A DNA stretch of 64,000 bases from Collinsella sp. TF05-9AC (GCF_003438495.1 NZ_QSSH01000003.1:47370-111369), one strand, 5' to 3'. Shown: positions 48,281-57,050, counted from the first letter of the stretch. Numbers and translations are program-made. The notes: a model not told the origin generated them from the letters alone.

Positions 48281-49171
48281 ATGCAGCTTTCTCAACTCGA
48301 ATACCTTCAAGCAGTAGCGAGCTATGGCGGCGTGCGCAAGGCTGCTCGCGCCGTCCATGTGAGTCCACAGGCCGTTTCGTCGGCAATTAAGAAGTTGGAA
48401 TCTGAGTATCAGATCGTTTTGCTCAACCGATCGGCGGGGGAGGCTGTTTTGTCTCCGGCGGGCAGAGAATTTGCGCGTCGTGCACGCGTGATCCCGGCGC
48501 AAGTCGACGATCTCAAAAAGTGCGCTCAATCGAGGAACGGCGGCGTTTCGCCCGACGGCCATTTCCGTCTTTACGCCCCCCGTCTTCACGGGCGGGGGCG
48601 CCTTTTTTCCGAAAATTGGTACGACTCGTTTGAAAGTTCGCACCCTCAGATTCACCTTGATGTGTGGCATCAGCCAACGGCAACATGCTTTGAATCACTT
48701 ATACTTGGAATTTCGGACGCGGCTATCTCGTTTGAGGAACCACGGGACAGCGTCCTTTCTTCAAAATATATGGGTGAAAAGGAGCTCAGGGTTCTTTCAT
48801 GCCCAGCTGGTCATCAATCTGTTGACGCTATGACCATTCGTGAGTTACTGGGCGGCAGGCTCGCTGTTCCCATTAATTTGTCACCCTGTCTCAATGCAAT
48901 CAATCAATGTCCCGAAGCTCAGCTGGTTAATTTCCGCTTTCGCGATGTCGAATACGGAAGCAGGGCGCAGGCTGAGTTTCTTCAAGCCGGGGGATTGATA
49001 TTGAGTTTTTCTGGCTCTTCTCTCGCATCAGATGGATTGGAAGTGAGCGAGTGCTCTATTGAAGGCTCGCATGACGTAGCCTTGCCCATCTACTTTTGCT
49101 ATCGACAAAATGCCTGGACCGATCGACACCAGACGGTTTTTCTGCACCTATTGCGTCATCTTGCTTCGTGA
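48281..49171 (+). CDS. LysR-type transcriptional regulator
   Basis: 296 aa. Seen: N-terminal winged HTH (LSQLEYLQAVASYGGVRKAARAVHVSPQAVSSAIKKLESEY), a linker helix and a periplasmic-binding-like effector domain (SENWYDSFESSHPQIHLDVWH, ILGISDAAISFEE, LLGGRLAVPINLS). Normal length. Codon use after about codon 105 is noticeably more AT-rich than in the neighbours. A GC-rich hairpin followed by six T lies inside the gene at 48574-48608. It likely controls the MFS gene downstream. Confidence 0.87.
   Translation: MQLSQLEYLQAVASYGGVRKAARAVHVSPQAVSSAIKKLESEYQIVLLNRSAGEAVLSPAGREFARRARVIPAQVDDLKKCAQSRNGGVSPDGHFRLYAPRLHGRGRLFSENWYDSFESSHPQIHLDVWHQPTATCFESLILGISDAAISFEEPRDSVLSSKYMGEKELRVLSCPAGHQSVDAMTIRELLGGRLAVPINLSPCLNAINQCPEAQLVNFRFRDVEYGSRAQAEFLQAGGLILSFSGSSLASDGLEVSECSIEGSHDVALPIYFCYRQNAWTDRHQTVFLHLLRHLAS
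48574..48608 (+). other. Terminator-like hairpin inside the LysR gene
   Basis: CGCCCCC (48574-48580) faces GGGGGCG (48594-48600), with CCCGT/ACGGG as an alternative inner pairing, followed by CCTTTTTT. The frame stays open through it. Confidence 0.6.
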
Positions 49172-49186
49172 GATTAATTGGCTTCG

Positions 49187-49211
49187 AGGCGTCAAGTGAT
49201 TATTGACGCCT
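49187..49211 (+). terminator. Hairpin between the LysR and MFS genes
   Basis: AGGCGTCAA (49187-49195) pairs with TTGACGCCT (49203-49211). No long T run, so termination is uncertain. Confidence 0.5.
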
Positions 49212-49290
49212 TGCAACACATAGCTGACAGCTTTGCCCTCATGCTTTTCCAAGATTCCGATTTAGATTGCTGACTCTTGGAGGGCGGAGC

Positions 49291-50469
49291 ATGAAAAATC
49301 GTACGGTTTTGCTTTATATAACGTTCGTTTTTCTGTCGAACTTCAGCACTATTTTGTATTTTCTGACGGTTTACCTTGAATTCGTCGGATTCTCGATAGT
49401 GGCGATTTCTAGCATGATGATTGCATATCAAGTGAGCAAGTTCATCCTCGAAGTTCCCACTGGCTATATTGCCGATAGGTTTGGACGAAAGACAAGCGGT
49501 CTCGTTGGCGTCGCGGGAATGCTTGGATACTACGCCGCCCTGCTTCTCGTCCGTTCCCCTCTGCTTTTAATCGGTGCGTTCGCTCTCAAAGGTTTTGCCG
49601 CTGCATGTATGAGCGGGTCCATGGAAGCAATTTACATTGACAGTGTCTCTCAGGACCAGCTCATAAGACTTAATGTCATTGAGCGATTTGTTTTCTATGC
49701 CTCTTATGCCATCTCCGCTTGCGTGGGCGGTTTCATTTCGTCTGTCGGTGCATATCTCATTGGTCTTTCGGCAGATATCATCGCAATGGTGTTGACGTTG
49801 GTTGTTGTTGTCTGCATTCCTGAGATGCGAAGAGGGGGCACTGCGGCGACGCTTGAGCGTGGAACTAGCCCGAAGATGATCGGTGCCGCTATTGCGTGTA
49901 ATGGCATTCTTCGTTCGGCGTTCATCATGGACTGTTCTCAGGCATTTGCTTTTGTCGCTCTGGAAGACTTTTTCTCACTGCTGCTTGCGGGTCGCGGAAT
50001 GAATGCCGTCGCTTCGGGTGTGACCATTGCGGTCCAGCTCCTTGCCTCGGCTTCCATGGGGCTTATTGTGCCGAGCGTGATTGCTCATGTCGACAAGGGC
50101 CGTTTTGCGCGTATTTGCGGCATCGTGCGCCTTTTCCTGACTGCTCTGTTTTTGATTCCCTTTGCTCCGGTCTATCTGCTGCCCGTGTTCTATGTGCTGC
50201 AGACGGTCGCATACTCGTTATTTGCTCCCATTAAATACTCAATTTTTCAAAATGCTGCCGATTCTTCGATTCGCTGTTCACTGATTTCGGTTCAAAGCCA
50301 GATGGTTGCGGTGGGCGCTATCCTTTTCTACTTGTTCAATGCTGCGTTGAGCAACATCGTGGGCATTCGAGTCGTATTGCTTATCGCGCTCGGGATTTCC
50401 TCTTTGGTGTATATCCCCGCGCTATTTCGTCTTACAAGTCAAAGGCCATGCGTATTTAGGCACCGATAA
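49291..50469 (+). CDS. Major facilitator superfamily transporter
   Basis: 392-aa integral membrane protein with about 12 hydrophobic segments. Seen: the MFS motif A region VPTGYIADRFGRKTSGLVG between helices 2 and 3, a charged central loop (EMRRGGTAATLERGTSPK) and a second-half repeat. Drug efflux is likely, but the substrate is not evident. ATG 49291 has GGAGGGCGGAG. It follows the LysR gene and shares its less biased codon use, suggesting a transferred pair. Confidence 0.85.
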   Translation: MKNRTVLLYITFVFLSNFSTILYFLTVYLEFVGFSIVAISSMMIAYQVSKFILEVPTGYIADRFGRKTSGLVGVAGMLGYYAALLLVRSPLLLIGAFALKGFAAACMSGSMEAIYIDSVSQDQLIRLNVIERFVFYASYAISACVGGFISSVGAYLIGLSADIIAMVLTLVVVVCIPEMRRGGTAATLERGTSPKMIGAAIACNGILRSAFIMDCSQAFAFVALEDFFSLLLAGRGMNAVASGVTIAVQLLASASMGLIVPSVIAHVDKGRFARICGIVRLFLTALFLIPFAPVYLLPVFYVLQTVAYSLFAPIKYSIFQNAADSSIRCSLISVQSQMVAVGAILFYLFNAALSNIVGIRVVLLIALGISSLVYIPALFRLTSQRPCVFRHR

Positions 50470-50484
50470 CTTATATATCAACGC

Positions 50485-50518
50485 AATAAACCCGAGCGCG
50501 AGGGCGTTTGGGTTTATT
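50485..50518 (+). terminator. Terminator after the MFS gene
   Basis: AATAAACCC (50485-50493) pairs with GGGTTTATT (50510-50518), with an inner GC-rich loop. Confidence 0.7.
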
Positions 50519-50571
50519 ATTGAAGCGTATGTAACCTGGCGGCGCCACACCGCCTGTTAGTAGGGAGACAC

Positions 50572-51750
50572 ATGAACGTTCTGGTCGTCAACGCAGGATC
50601 TTCGACCCTTAAGTATCAGGTCATCGATACCAAGTCCCACAAGGTGTCCGCAAAGGGCTCCTGCGAGCGCGTCTGCTTTACCGGCGGTACCTTCACCCAC
50701 GCTGCCAACGGTTCCAAGAAGGTGACCGAGAACATCGAGTTCCCCGACCACAAGGTCGCCATCGAGGTCGTCCTGAAGGACCTCGAGGCCAACGGCGTCA
50801 AGATCGAGGGCATCGGCCACCGCATCGTTCAGGGCGGTTGGTACTTTGGCGATTCCTCCCTCGTCGACGAGGACGTTCTCGCCAAGATCCGCGAGGTCGC
50901 CCCGCTCGCCCCGCTGCACAACAACCCCGAGGCCAACGTTATCGAGTTCTGCCTGGAGCAGTATCCCGACCTGCCTAACGTCACGGTCTACGACACCGCC
51001 TTCCACTTCAACATGCCCGAGGTCGCCAAGACCTACGCCCTGCCCAAGGACGTTTGCGACAAGCTGCATATCCGCAAGTACGGCGCTCACGGCACCAGCT
51101 ATCGCTATATCTCCAAGAAGGTCGCCGAGATGACCAACGGCAAGGCTCGCAAGGTCGTCGTGTGCCACATCGGCTCCGGTGCTTCCCTGTGCGCTATCGA
51201 GGACGGCAAGTGCATGGATACCACCATGGGCCTCACCCCGCTCGACGGTGTCATGATGGGCACCCGCTGCGGCTCCATCGACCCGGCCACCGTGTGCTAC
51301 CTGCAGCGCGAGGGCGGCTACACCTTCGACGAGGTCGACGAGATGATGAACAAGAAGTCCGGCCTTTTGGCTGTGACCGGCGGCAAGACCAACGACTGCC
51401 GCAATGTCGAGGAGCTCGCCGCTGCTGGTGACCCTGAGGCTCAGCTCGCCTTCGATATGTTCGTCTACAAGATTGCCGCCAAGGCTGCCGAGATGGCCAC
51501 TTCCATGTGCGGCATGGACACGCTGGTCTTCACCGCCGGCATCGGTGAGCACGCTCCGGCCGTTCGCGCCGGCGTTGCCGACCGTCTGGCCTTTATGGGC
51601 GTCAAGATGGACCATGCCCGTAACGCCCTGCGTGGCGACGGCGCTTGGTGCCTGTCTGCCAAGGATTCCAAGGTCAAGATCTTCGTCATTCCCACGGACG
51701 AGGAGTTCATGATCGCTTCTGACGTCGAGCGCATCGTCAACGGCAAGTAA
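50572..51750 (+). CDS. ackA: Acetate kinase, paralog 1 (H-to-Y change in the active-site loop)
   Basis: 392-aa ASKHA-fold kinase that makes ATP from acetyl phosphate. Seen: N7 (VVNAGSSTLKYQ), R84 (IGHRIVQGG), D141 (VYDTAFH), H173 in KYGAHGTS, R in GTRCGSIDPAT, and E in PTDEEFMIA. The loop normally reads GFHGTSH; here it is GAHGTSY, so the second His (position 177, H184 in Methanosarcina thermophila numbering) is Tyr. Paralog 2 next door keeps His. ATG 50572 has GGGAG. Strong codon bias suggests high expression. Confidence 0.9.
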   Translation: MNVLVVNAGSSTLKYQVIDTKSHKVSAKGSCERVCFTGGTFTHAANGSKKVTENIEFPDHKVAIEVVLKDLEANGVKIEGIGHRIVQGGWYFGDSSLVDEDVLAKIREVAPLAPLHNNPEANVIEFCLEQYPDLPNVTVYDTAFHFNMPEVAKTYALPKDVCDKLHIRKYGAHGTSYRYISKKVAEMTNGKARKVVVCHIGSGASLCAIEDGKCMDTTMGLTPLDGVMMGTRCGSIDPATVCYLQREGGYTFDEVDEMMNKKSGLLAVTGGKTNDCRNVEELAAAGDPEAQLAFDMFVYKIAAKAAEMATSMCGMDTLVFTAGIGEHAPAVRAGVADRLAFMGVKMDHARNALRGDGAWCLSAKDSKVKIFVIPTDEEFMIASDVERIVNGK

Positions 51751-51756
51751 TTGCAA

Positions 51757-51800
51757 GAGGGGAGGGGCTGGACGACCAAGTGCCGTTCAGCCCCTCTTTT
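51757..51800 (+). terminator. Terminator after ackA paralog 1
   Basis: A GAGGGGCTG-type left arm faces CAGCCCCTC and a T run (TTTT). It ends the first ackA transcript and precedes an AT-rich promoter region (TTATTAA repeats at 51831-51861) for paralog 2. Confidence 0.75.
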
Positions 51801-51914
51801 GCGCTCGTTGGGCGATATGCCTGATAGCTATTTATTAAGATGTGATAACTTCTTATTAAAATGCGGTCGCCTTAAGAGGTCTGCGTCGACCGTATTGCAC
51901 TGCAAAGGAGTCTC

Positions 51915-53093
51915 ATGAACGTACTTGTTGTCAACGCCGGCAGCTCAAGCCTTAAATATCAGCTTCTGGATACCGATACCCGCGAGGTTTTCGCCAAGGG
52001 CAACTGCGAGCGTATCGGCTCGGACATGGGTATCTTTGGTCATTCCGAGAACGGTGGCGCCAAGCAGACCGAGGAGGTTCCCTTCCCCGATCATCGCTCT
52101 GCTATCGCTTGCGTGCTCGAGGAGCTCGAGAAGACCGACTTTACGATTGATGGCATTGGTCATCGTATCGTTCAGGGCGGCTGGCACTTCGATGATTCCG
52201 CAGTTGTCGACGACGAGGTTATGGCCAAGATTCTCGAGGTGGCCCCGCTCGCCCCGCTGCACAACTACGGCGAGGCCGCAGCGATTGAGTATTGCCGTGA
52301 GAAGTATCCGGAGCTGCCCAACGTGGCGGTCTTCGACACCTCGTTCCACATGACCATGCCCGAGGTTGCCTACACCTACGCGCTGCCCAAGGACGTTTGC
52401 GACAAGTACCACGTGCGCAAGTACGGCGCCCACGGCACGAGCCACCGCTATGAGTGGATGATGGCCAAGGAGATCCTGGGTTCGCGCTGCCACCGCCTGC
52501 TTTCGTGCCATCTGGGCAACGGTGCTTCGCTCGCTGCTATCGAGGACGGCGTGTGCCGCGACACCACGATGGGTCTCACGCCGCTCGATGGCCTGATGAT
52601 GGGCACCCGTTGTGGTTCCATCGACCCGGCCACCGTGTGCTACCTGCAGCGCGAGGGCGGCTACAGCTACCAGGAAGTCGATGACATGATGAACAAGCAG
52701 TCTGGTCTGCTTGCCATCTCGGGCATCTCCAACGACGCCCGCGACATCCGCACGCGCGCCTCCGAGGGCGACGAGCGCTGCCTGCTCGCCTTCGATATGT
52801 TCGCCTATAAGGCCATGCAGCAGGCCGGTTCCATGATCGCTTCCATGGCGGGCGTGGACACCATTACCTTTACCGCCGGCATCGGCGAGAACGACTGGTC
52901 GATCCGCAAGGCCTTCTGCGACTGCTTTGAGTGGCTGGGCGTACGCATCGACAACAACAAGAACCGCGAGGCCGTGGGCAACGGCCCGCAGGTCATCAGT
53001 GCCGCCGGTTCCGCCGTCACGGTCATGGTCATCCCCACCGACGAGGAATACATGATCGCCCACGACGTCGAGCGCCTGACCAAGAACAACTAA
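51915..53093 (+). CDS. ackA: Acetate kinase, paralog 2
   Basis: 392 aa, same length as paralog 1 and collinear with it. It keeps all catalytic positions: N7, R84, D141, H173 and H177 (GAHGTSHRYE), the GTRCGSIDP Arg and the PTDEEYMIA Glu. It is therefore the better candidate for the main acetate kinase. Own ribosome site (AAAGGAG) and own promoter region. The phosphotransacetylase gene is convergent immediately downstream, completing the acetyl-CoA to acetate route. Confidence 0.93.
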   Translation: MNVLVVNAGSSSLKYQLLDTDTREVFAKGNCERIGSDMGIFGHSENGGAKQTEEVPFPDHRSAIACVLEELEKTDFTIDGIGHRIVQGGWHFDDSAVVDDEVMAKILEVAPLAPLHNYGEAAAIEYCREKYPELPNVAVFDTSFHMTMPEVAYTYALPKDVCDKYHVRKYGAHGTSHRYEWMMAKEILGSRCHRLLSCHLGNGASLAAIEDGVCRDTTMGLTPLDGLMMGTRCGSIDPATVCYLQREGGYSYQEVDDMMNKQSGLLAISGISNDARDIRTRASEGDERCLLAFDMFAYKAMQQAGSMIASMAGVDTITFTAGIGENDWSIRKAFCDCFEWLGVRIDNNKNREAVGNGPQVISAAGSAVTVMVIPTDEEYMIAHDVERLTKNN

Positions 53094-53115
53094 CGCGCGC
53101 ATTTGCAAGTAAACG

Positions 53116-53151
53116 AAAGGCCTCCAAAGCAACAGCTCCGGAGGCCTTTTT
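53116..53151 (+). terminator. Terminator of ackA paralog 2
   Basis: AAAGGCCTCC (53116-53125) pairs with GGAGGCCTTT (53140-53149), then more T. Confidence 0.85.
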
Positions 53152-53299
53152 GCTAGCAGGCGGAAATACCAGTCCCAAAGTGACCATCGTCAGTAACGCC
53201 TGCACTCCCAGCAACGGCACCCGGCCATCCAGATCTTCAGCCTCAGCTCGTAGCCAAGCCGCCGTCCACCCCAGATACCCTGATTGCTACGTGGCGGTA

Positions 53300-53430
53300 G
53301 AAGGCCGTACGGGCTAACCCCTGAAAACACTCCGCAGACCAGAAACGCCCCCGTTCGTAGCTCCGAAGGAGCAGAACGGGGGCGTTTCATTGGTCGAGGA
53401 CGTTTTCAGGGGTTAGCCCGTACGGCCTTC
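53300..53430. repeat. 131-base nested palindrome between ackA and pta
   Basis: Perfect 29-bp outer arms (53300-53328 with 53402-53430) enclose GACC/GGTC and a perfect 15-bp inner stem GAAACGCCCCCGTTC (53342-53356) with its complement (53374-53388), and GCTCC-GAA-GGAGC at the tip. It begins 15 bases after the pta stop on the minus strand. The rest of the 351-base gap holds the ackA terminator and about 148 bases in which I see only a weak GCAGGCG/CGCCTGC repeat. Confidence 0.75.
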
Positions 53431-53444
53431 GGGCGATGCGTACG

Positions 53445-54425
53445 CTACTCAGCCATCTGAGCCTGGACGGCGGTGATGGCTACGACACCCACGATGTCGT
53501 CGGCAGAGCAGCCGCGCGACAGATCGTTGACCGGCTTGGCGATGCCCTGCAGGATGGGGCCGTAGGCGTCGGCGCCGGCGAAGCGCTGGACCAGCTTGTA
53601 GCCGATGTTGCCGGCCTCGAGGTCGGGGAACACGAGCACGTTGGCCTTGCCGGCAACGGAGGAGCCGGGAGCCTTGAGCTGGGCGACGGTGGGGACAATA
53701 GCGGCATCGAGCTGCAGGTCGCCGTCGATAGCGAGCTCGGGAGCCTTCTCCTTGCAGAACTTCACAGCCTCCTGGACCTTCTTGGCGACCTCGCCGCCAG
53801 CGGAGCCCATGGTGGAGTAGGAGAGCATGGCCACGTGCGGCTCAACGTTGCCCATGAAGGTGGACCAGGAGTGAGCGGAGGCGATGGCGATCTCGGAGAG
53901 CTCGTCGGAGGACGGGTTGATGTTGAGGCCGCAGTCGGCGAAGATCAGCGTGCCGTCAGTGCCGAACTGCGGGGTGTCGGTGCACATCACGAAGAAGGCC
54001 GAGACCAGCTTGGTGCCCGGGGCGGTCTTGAGGATCTGAAGCGCGGGGCGCAGGGTGTCGGCGGTGGAGTGGCAGGCGCCGGAGACCAGGCCGTCGGCAT
54101 CGCCCATCTTGACCATCATGGTGCCAAAGTAGGTGGCGTCCATCACCTGGGCGCGAGCCTGCTCGATGGTAACGCCCTTCTTGGCGCGGAGCTCGGCAAA
54201 CTTCTGCGCGTACTCCTCGTGCTTCTCGGCATTGCGCGGGTCGATGACGGTAGCGCCGGGAACGTCGATCTCGTCGGGGTTGCCCAGGATGACGATCTTT
54301 GCCAGGCCCTCCTCGATGATTTTGGTGGCCGCGACGATAGTGCGCGGATCCTCGCCCTCGGGCAGGACGATCGTCTTAAGGTCGGCCTTGGCGGCAGACT
54401 TCATACGGTTTAGGAAATCGCTCAT
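53445..54425 (-). CDS. pta: Phosphate acetyltransferase
   Basis: 326-aa short-form Pta converting acetyl-CoA and phosphate to acetyl phosphate. Seen: KTIVLPEGEDPRTIVAA, VMDATYFGTMMVKMGDADGLVSGACHSTADTLRPALQ, VSAFFVMCTD, FADCGLNINPSSDELSEIAIASA, SYSTMGSAGG and VFPDLEAGNIGYKLVQRF, all family blocks. No N-terminal DRTGG/BioD-like domains. ATG 54425 has AAGGAG. Convergent with the two ackA genes; a leader hairpin lies upstream. Confidence 0.94.
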   Translation of the reverse strand: MSDFLNRMKSAAKADLKTIVLPEGEDPRTIVAATKIIEEGLAKIVILGNPDEIDVPGATVIDPRNAEKHEEYAQKFAELRAKKGVTIEQARAQVMDATYFGTMMVKMGDADGLVSGACHSTADTLRPALQILKTAPGTKLVSAFFVMCTDTPQFGTDGTLIFADCGLNINPSSDELSEIAIASAHSWSTFMGNVEPHVAMLSYSTMGSAGGEVAKKVQEAVKFCKEKAPELAIDGDLQLDAAIVPTVAQLKAPGSSVAGKANVLVFPDLEAGNIGYKLVQRFAGADAYGPILQGIAKPVNDLSRGCSADDIVGVVAITAVQAQMAE

Positions 54426-54477
54426 GTTACTCCTTACAAGCGTTTCGCTAAGCTCCAGGCACCCGGCTGTTCACGAA

Positions 54478-54500
54478 TAAACCCGCTGCTAGCGGGTTTA
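54478..54500 (-). other. Leader hairpin upstream of pta
   Basis: TAAACCCGCT (54478-54487), loop GCT, AGCGGGTTTA (54491-54500): perfect 10-bp stem 53 bases upstream of pta, followed by TTTATT on the minus strand. Possible attenuator. Confidence 0.55.
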
Positions 54501-54572
54501 CCTTTCAATTATGTACGCCGCGGTGCTTGAGCTTTCCTTGTGTGGCAAGCTCATTATAGGGCGCATTAGCGC

Positions 54573-54578
54573 TATAAT
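54573..54578 (+). promoter_or_regulatory. -10 box for the glf/GT operon
   Basis: TATAAT, 79 bases before the glf start, next to a GCGC-ATTA-GCGC palindrome. The -35 is poor. Confidence 0.45.
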
Positions 54579-54656
54579 CGCTCTGATAAATATGTCTCGA
54601 AGAATGTTCGAGAAAAGCCCAGCTAACGAGCCCGTGGCTTTTGACAAGGAGTATCG

Positions 54657-55859
54657 ATGCAGATTACCTCAGGCCTGCCTGAAGGCTTTAACGCCGGCGC
54701 GTACGACATGATTGTCGTCGGTGCTGGATATGCCGGTGCCGTTTGCGCCCGCCGTCTTGCCGAGACCATCGGCTATCGTGTTGCCGTTTTGGAGCGCCGT
54801 AGCCACATTGCGGGCAATGCCTATGACTGCACTGACGAGGCCGGAATCCTGATCCACGAGTACGGTCCGCATATCTATCACACTTTTAACGAGCGCGTGC
54901 ACAATTTCCTGTCGCGCTTTACCAAGTGGACGGATTATCAGCACAAGGTGCTCGCCAACATCAACGGTACCCTTATGCCCGTGCCCTTCAACCATGCGAG
55001 TCTCAAGCTCGCCTTTGGTGACGAGCGCGGCGAGGAGCTGTATCAGAAGCTCGTGGAGACCTTTGGCAAGGATGTCAAGGTGCCCATTATGGAGCTGCGT
55101 AAGAAGAACGACCCGGATCTTGCCGAGGTCGCCGATTACGTCTACGAGAACGTCTTTTTGCATTACACCATGAAGCAGTGGGGCCAGACGCCCGATCAGA
55201 TCGATCCCTCGATCACCGGCCGCGTTCCCGTCTTTGTGGGCGATGATGACCGCTACTTCCCGCAAGCTCCCTTCCAGGGCATGCCGCAGGAGGGCTACAC
55301 GGCGCTCTTTGAGCACATGCTCGACCACGACCTGATCGACGTGTTCTGCGACGTGGACGCCCGTGACCTCTTTGAAATCGACGAGACTACCGTCAAGATC
55401 GACGGCAAGGTCTATGGTGGCGAGATCGTCTACACCGGTCCGCTCGATGAGCTGTTCAATCTCGACTTGGGCGCCCTGCCGTACCGCACGCTCGACATGA
55501 AGTTCGAGACGCTCGATATGGACCAGTTCCAGTCCGTGGGCACCGTCAACTACACCACGAGCGAGGACTACACGCGCATTACCGAGTTCAAGAACATGAC
55601 CGGTCAGATCCTGCCCGGCAAGACCACCATCATGAAGGAGTATTCCAAGGCCTATACGCCCGGCTCGGGCGAGACGCCGTACTACGCCATTCTTGAGCCC
55701 GAGAACCGTGAGCTCTATGAGCGCTATCTTGAGCGCGTCCAGAACCTGACGAACTTCCACCCGGTGGGTCGTCTGGCCGAGTATCGTTACTACGATATGG
55801 ACGCTGTGACCAATTCCGCCCTCGATCTTTCGGATGAGATTATCGCCTGCCATGCATAA
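54657..55859 (+). CDS. glf: UDP-galactopyranose mutase
   Basis: 400-aa flavoenzyme making UDP-galactofuranose for surface glycans. Seen: FAD loop IVVGAGYAGAVCARRLAE, ERRSHIAGNAYD, HEYGPHIYHTFNERVHNFLSRF, KQWGQTPDQIDPSITGRVPV, FQGMPQEGYTALFEHML, VYTGPLDELFN and the C-terminal GRLAEYRYYDMD. All family motifs present. ATG 54657 has AAGGAG. The glycosyltransferase start overlaps its stop by 8 bases, so they form one unit for galactofuranose-containing polymer synthesis. Confidence 0.93.
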   Translation: MQITSGLPEGFNAGAYDMIVVGAGYAGAVCARRLAETIGYRVAVLERRSHIAGNAYDCTDEAGILIHEYGPHIYHTFNERVHNFLSRFTKWTDYQHKVLANINGTLMPVPFNHASLKLAFGDERGEELYQKLVETFGKDVKVPIMELRKKNDPDLAEVADYVYENVFLHYTMKQWGQTPDQIDPSITGRVPVFVGDDDRYFPQAPFQGMPQEGYTALFEHMLDHDLIDVFCDVDARDLFEIDETTVKIDGKVYGGEIVYTGPLDELFNLDLGALPYRTLDMKFETLDMDQFQSVGTVNYTTSEDYTRITEFKNMTGQILPGKTTIMKEYSKAYTPGSGETPYYAILEPENRELYERYLERVQNLTNFHPVGRLAEYRYYDMDAVTNSALDLSDEIIACHA

Positions 55860-56883
55860 AGTCATAACATTCGGTATTCCCTCGTATAACGCCGCCAAGG
55901 ACATGGACCATTGCATCACCTCCATCTTGGAGGGGAGCAATTACGCCACCGATATCGAGATTATCGTAGTGGACGACGGCTCCAAGGACGAGACGGCCGA
56001 TAAGGCCGACGAGTGGGAGGCACGTTATCCCGGTATCATTCGCGCGGTGCACCAGGAGAACGGCGGCCACGGTATTGCCGTCCTTTCGGGTCTGCGCGAG
56101 GCACAGGGCACCTACTACAAGGTCGTCGACTCGGATGACTGGCTCGATGCTGCGGCTCTTTCGACTATGCTGTCGATTCTGCGTGGCTTTGAAGAGCGTG
56201 ACCAGCGCGTTGACCTGTTTATCTCGAACTACGTGTACGAGAAGGTTTACGAGGGCACGCATACCGCTATTGGCTACAAATTTGCCCTGCCGCGCAAAAA
56301 GATCTTTTCCTGGGATCAGATCGGTCATTTCCGCCTGGACCAGAACCTACTCATGCACAGCCTGTGCTATCGCACGGATGTGCTGCGCGAGTCCAACCTT
56401 CCCATGCCGCCGCACACGTTCTATGTGGACAACATCTACGCCTACGTGCCGCTGCCGCGTTGCAAGACCATGTACTACGCCGACATCGACCTCTATCGCT
56501 ACTTTATCGGTCGCGAGGGCCAGAGTGTCAACGAGGCCACGATGGTCAAGCGTCTGGACCAGCAGTTCCGTGTGACGCGCATCATGATGGAGTCGTACCA
56601 CCTGTACAGCGATGTTGAGTCGTCGCGTCTGCGCTCGTACATGATGGGCTATTTCACCATGATGATGGCGATCTGCTCGGTGCTCACCAAGCTTTCCGAG
56701 GAAGATTGCGCCGACGAGCGCCTAAAGATGCTGTGGAATGATTTGAAGGCCTACGACGAGCGCATGTATCGTCGTGCCCGCTACGGCGTGGTCGGGTTCT
56801 TCACCAATCTGCGCGGACGGGCCGGAGACAAAACCACACTCGGCCTATACCGTCTTGCCTCAAAGATCTTCAAATTCAACTAG
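55852..56883 (+). CDS. Family 2 glycosyltransferase
   Basis: 343-aa GT-A fold transferase. Seen: ITFGIPSYNAAKDMDHCI, EIIVVDDGSKDETADKA, a NGGHGIAVLSGLREAQGTYYKVVDSDDWLD block with the DSDD metal motif, and a helical C-terminal half ending in YRLASKIFKFN. No transmembrane segment. Translationally coupled to glf. It likely adds a sugar, possibly galactofuranose, to a cell-surface polymer. A remnant of a second, similar C-terminus lies on the other strand at 57051-57083. Confidence 0.87.
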   Translation: MHKVITFGIPSYNAAKDMDHCITSILEGSNYATDIEIIVVDDGSKDETADKADEWEARYPGIIRAVHQENGGHGIAVLSGLREAQGTYYKVVDSDDWLDAAALSTMLSILRGFEERDQRVDLFISNYVYEKVYEGTHTAIGYKFALPRKKIFSWDQIGHFRLDQNLLMHSLCYRTDVLRESNLPMPPHTFYVDNIYAYVPLPRCKTMYYADIDLYRYFIGREGQSVNEATMVKRLDQQFRVTRIMMESYHLYSDVESSRLRSYMMGYFTMMMAICSVLTKLSEEDCADERLKMLWNDLKAYDERMYRRARYGVVGFFTNLRGRAGDKTTLGLYRLASKIFKFN

Positions 56884-56915
56884 CTGCTGAGTAATCGCTG
56901 TTGATAGGTTGACTG

Positions 56916-57025
56916 GGCCCCTTGGCCTTTAGTTTGCTACTGCGAACAGTCCTGCTCGCACGGAAAGCACATTAAGTGCTTTCCGGCTCGTGCGGAACTT
57001 GTATCAAACTAAAGGCCAAGGGGCC
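56916..57025 (+). repeat. Nested palindromic element, family 2 (copy 1)
   Basis: Perfect 21-bp outer arms (56916-56936 with 57005-57025) enclose a core with ACAGTCCTG, CTCGCAC, an inner hairpin GGAAAGCAC-ATTAA-GTGCTTTCC (56962-56984) and GGCTCGTGCGGAACT. It starts 33 bases after the glycosyltransferase stop. The core recurs inverted at 57119-57243 with different outer arms. Confidence 0.75.
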
Positions 57026-57050
57026 TCTGCTATAAGAATCGATTGTCAGT

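Noticed and set aside
50557..51756. 399-codon minus-strand frame opposite ackA paralog 1
   Set aside because: Antisense shadow of a strongly codon-biased gene.
53436..54413. 325-codon plus-strand frame opposite pta
   Set aside because: Antisense shadow; pta on the minus strand has all family motifs.
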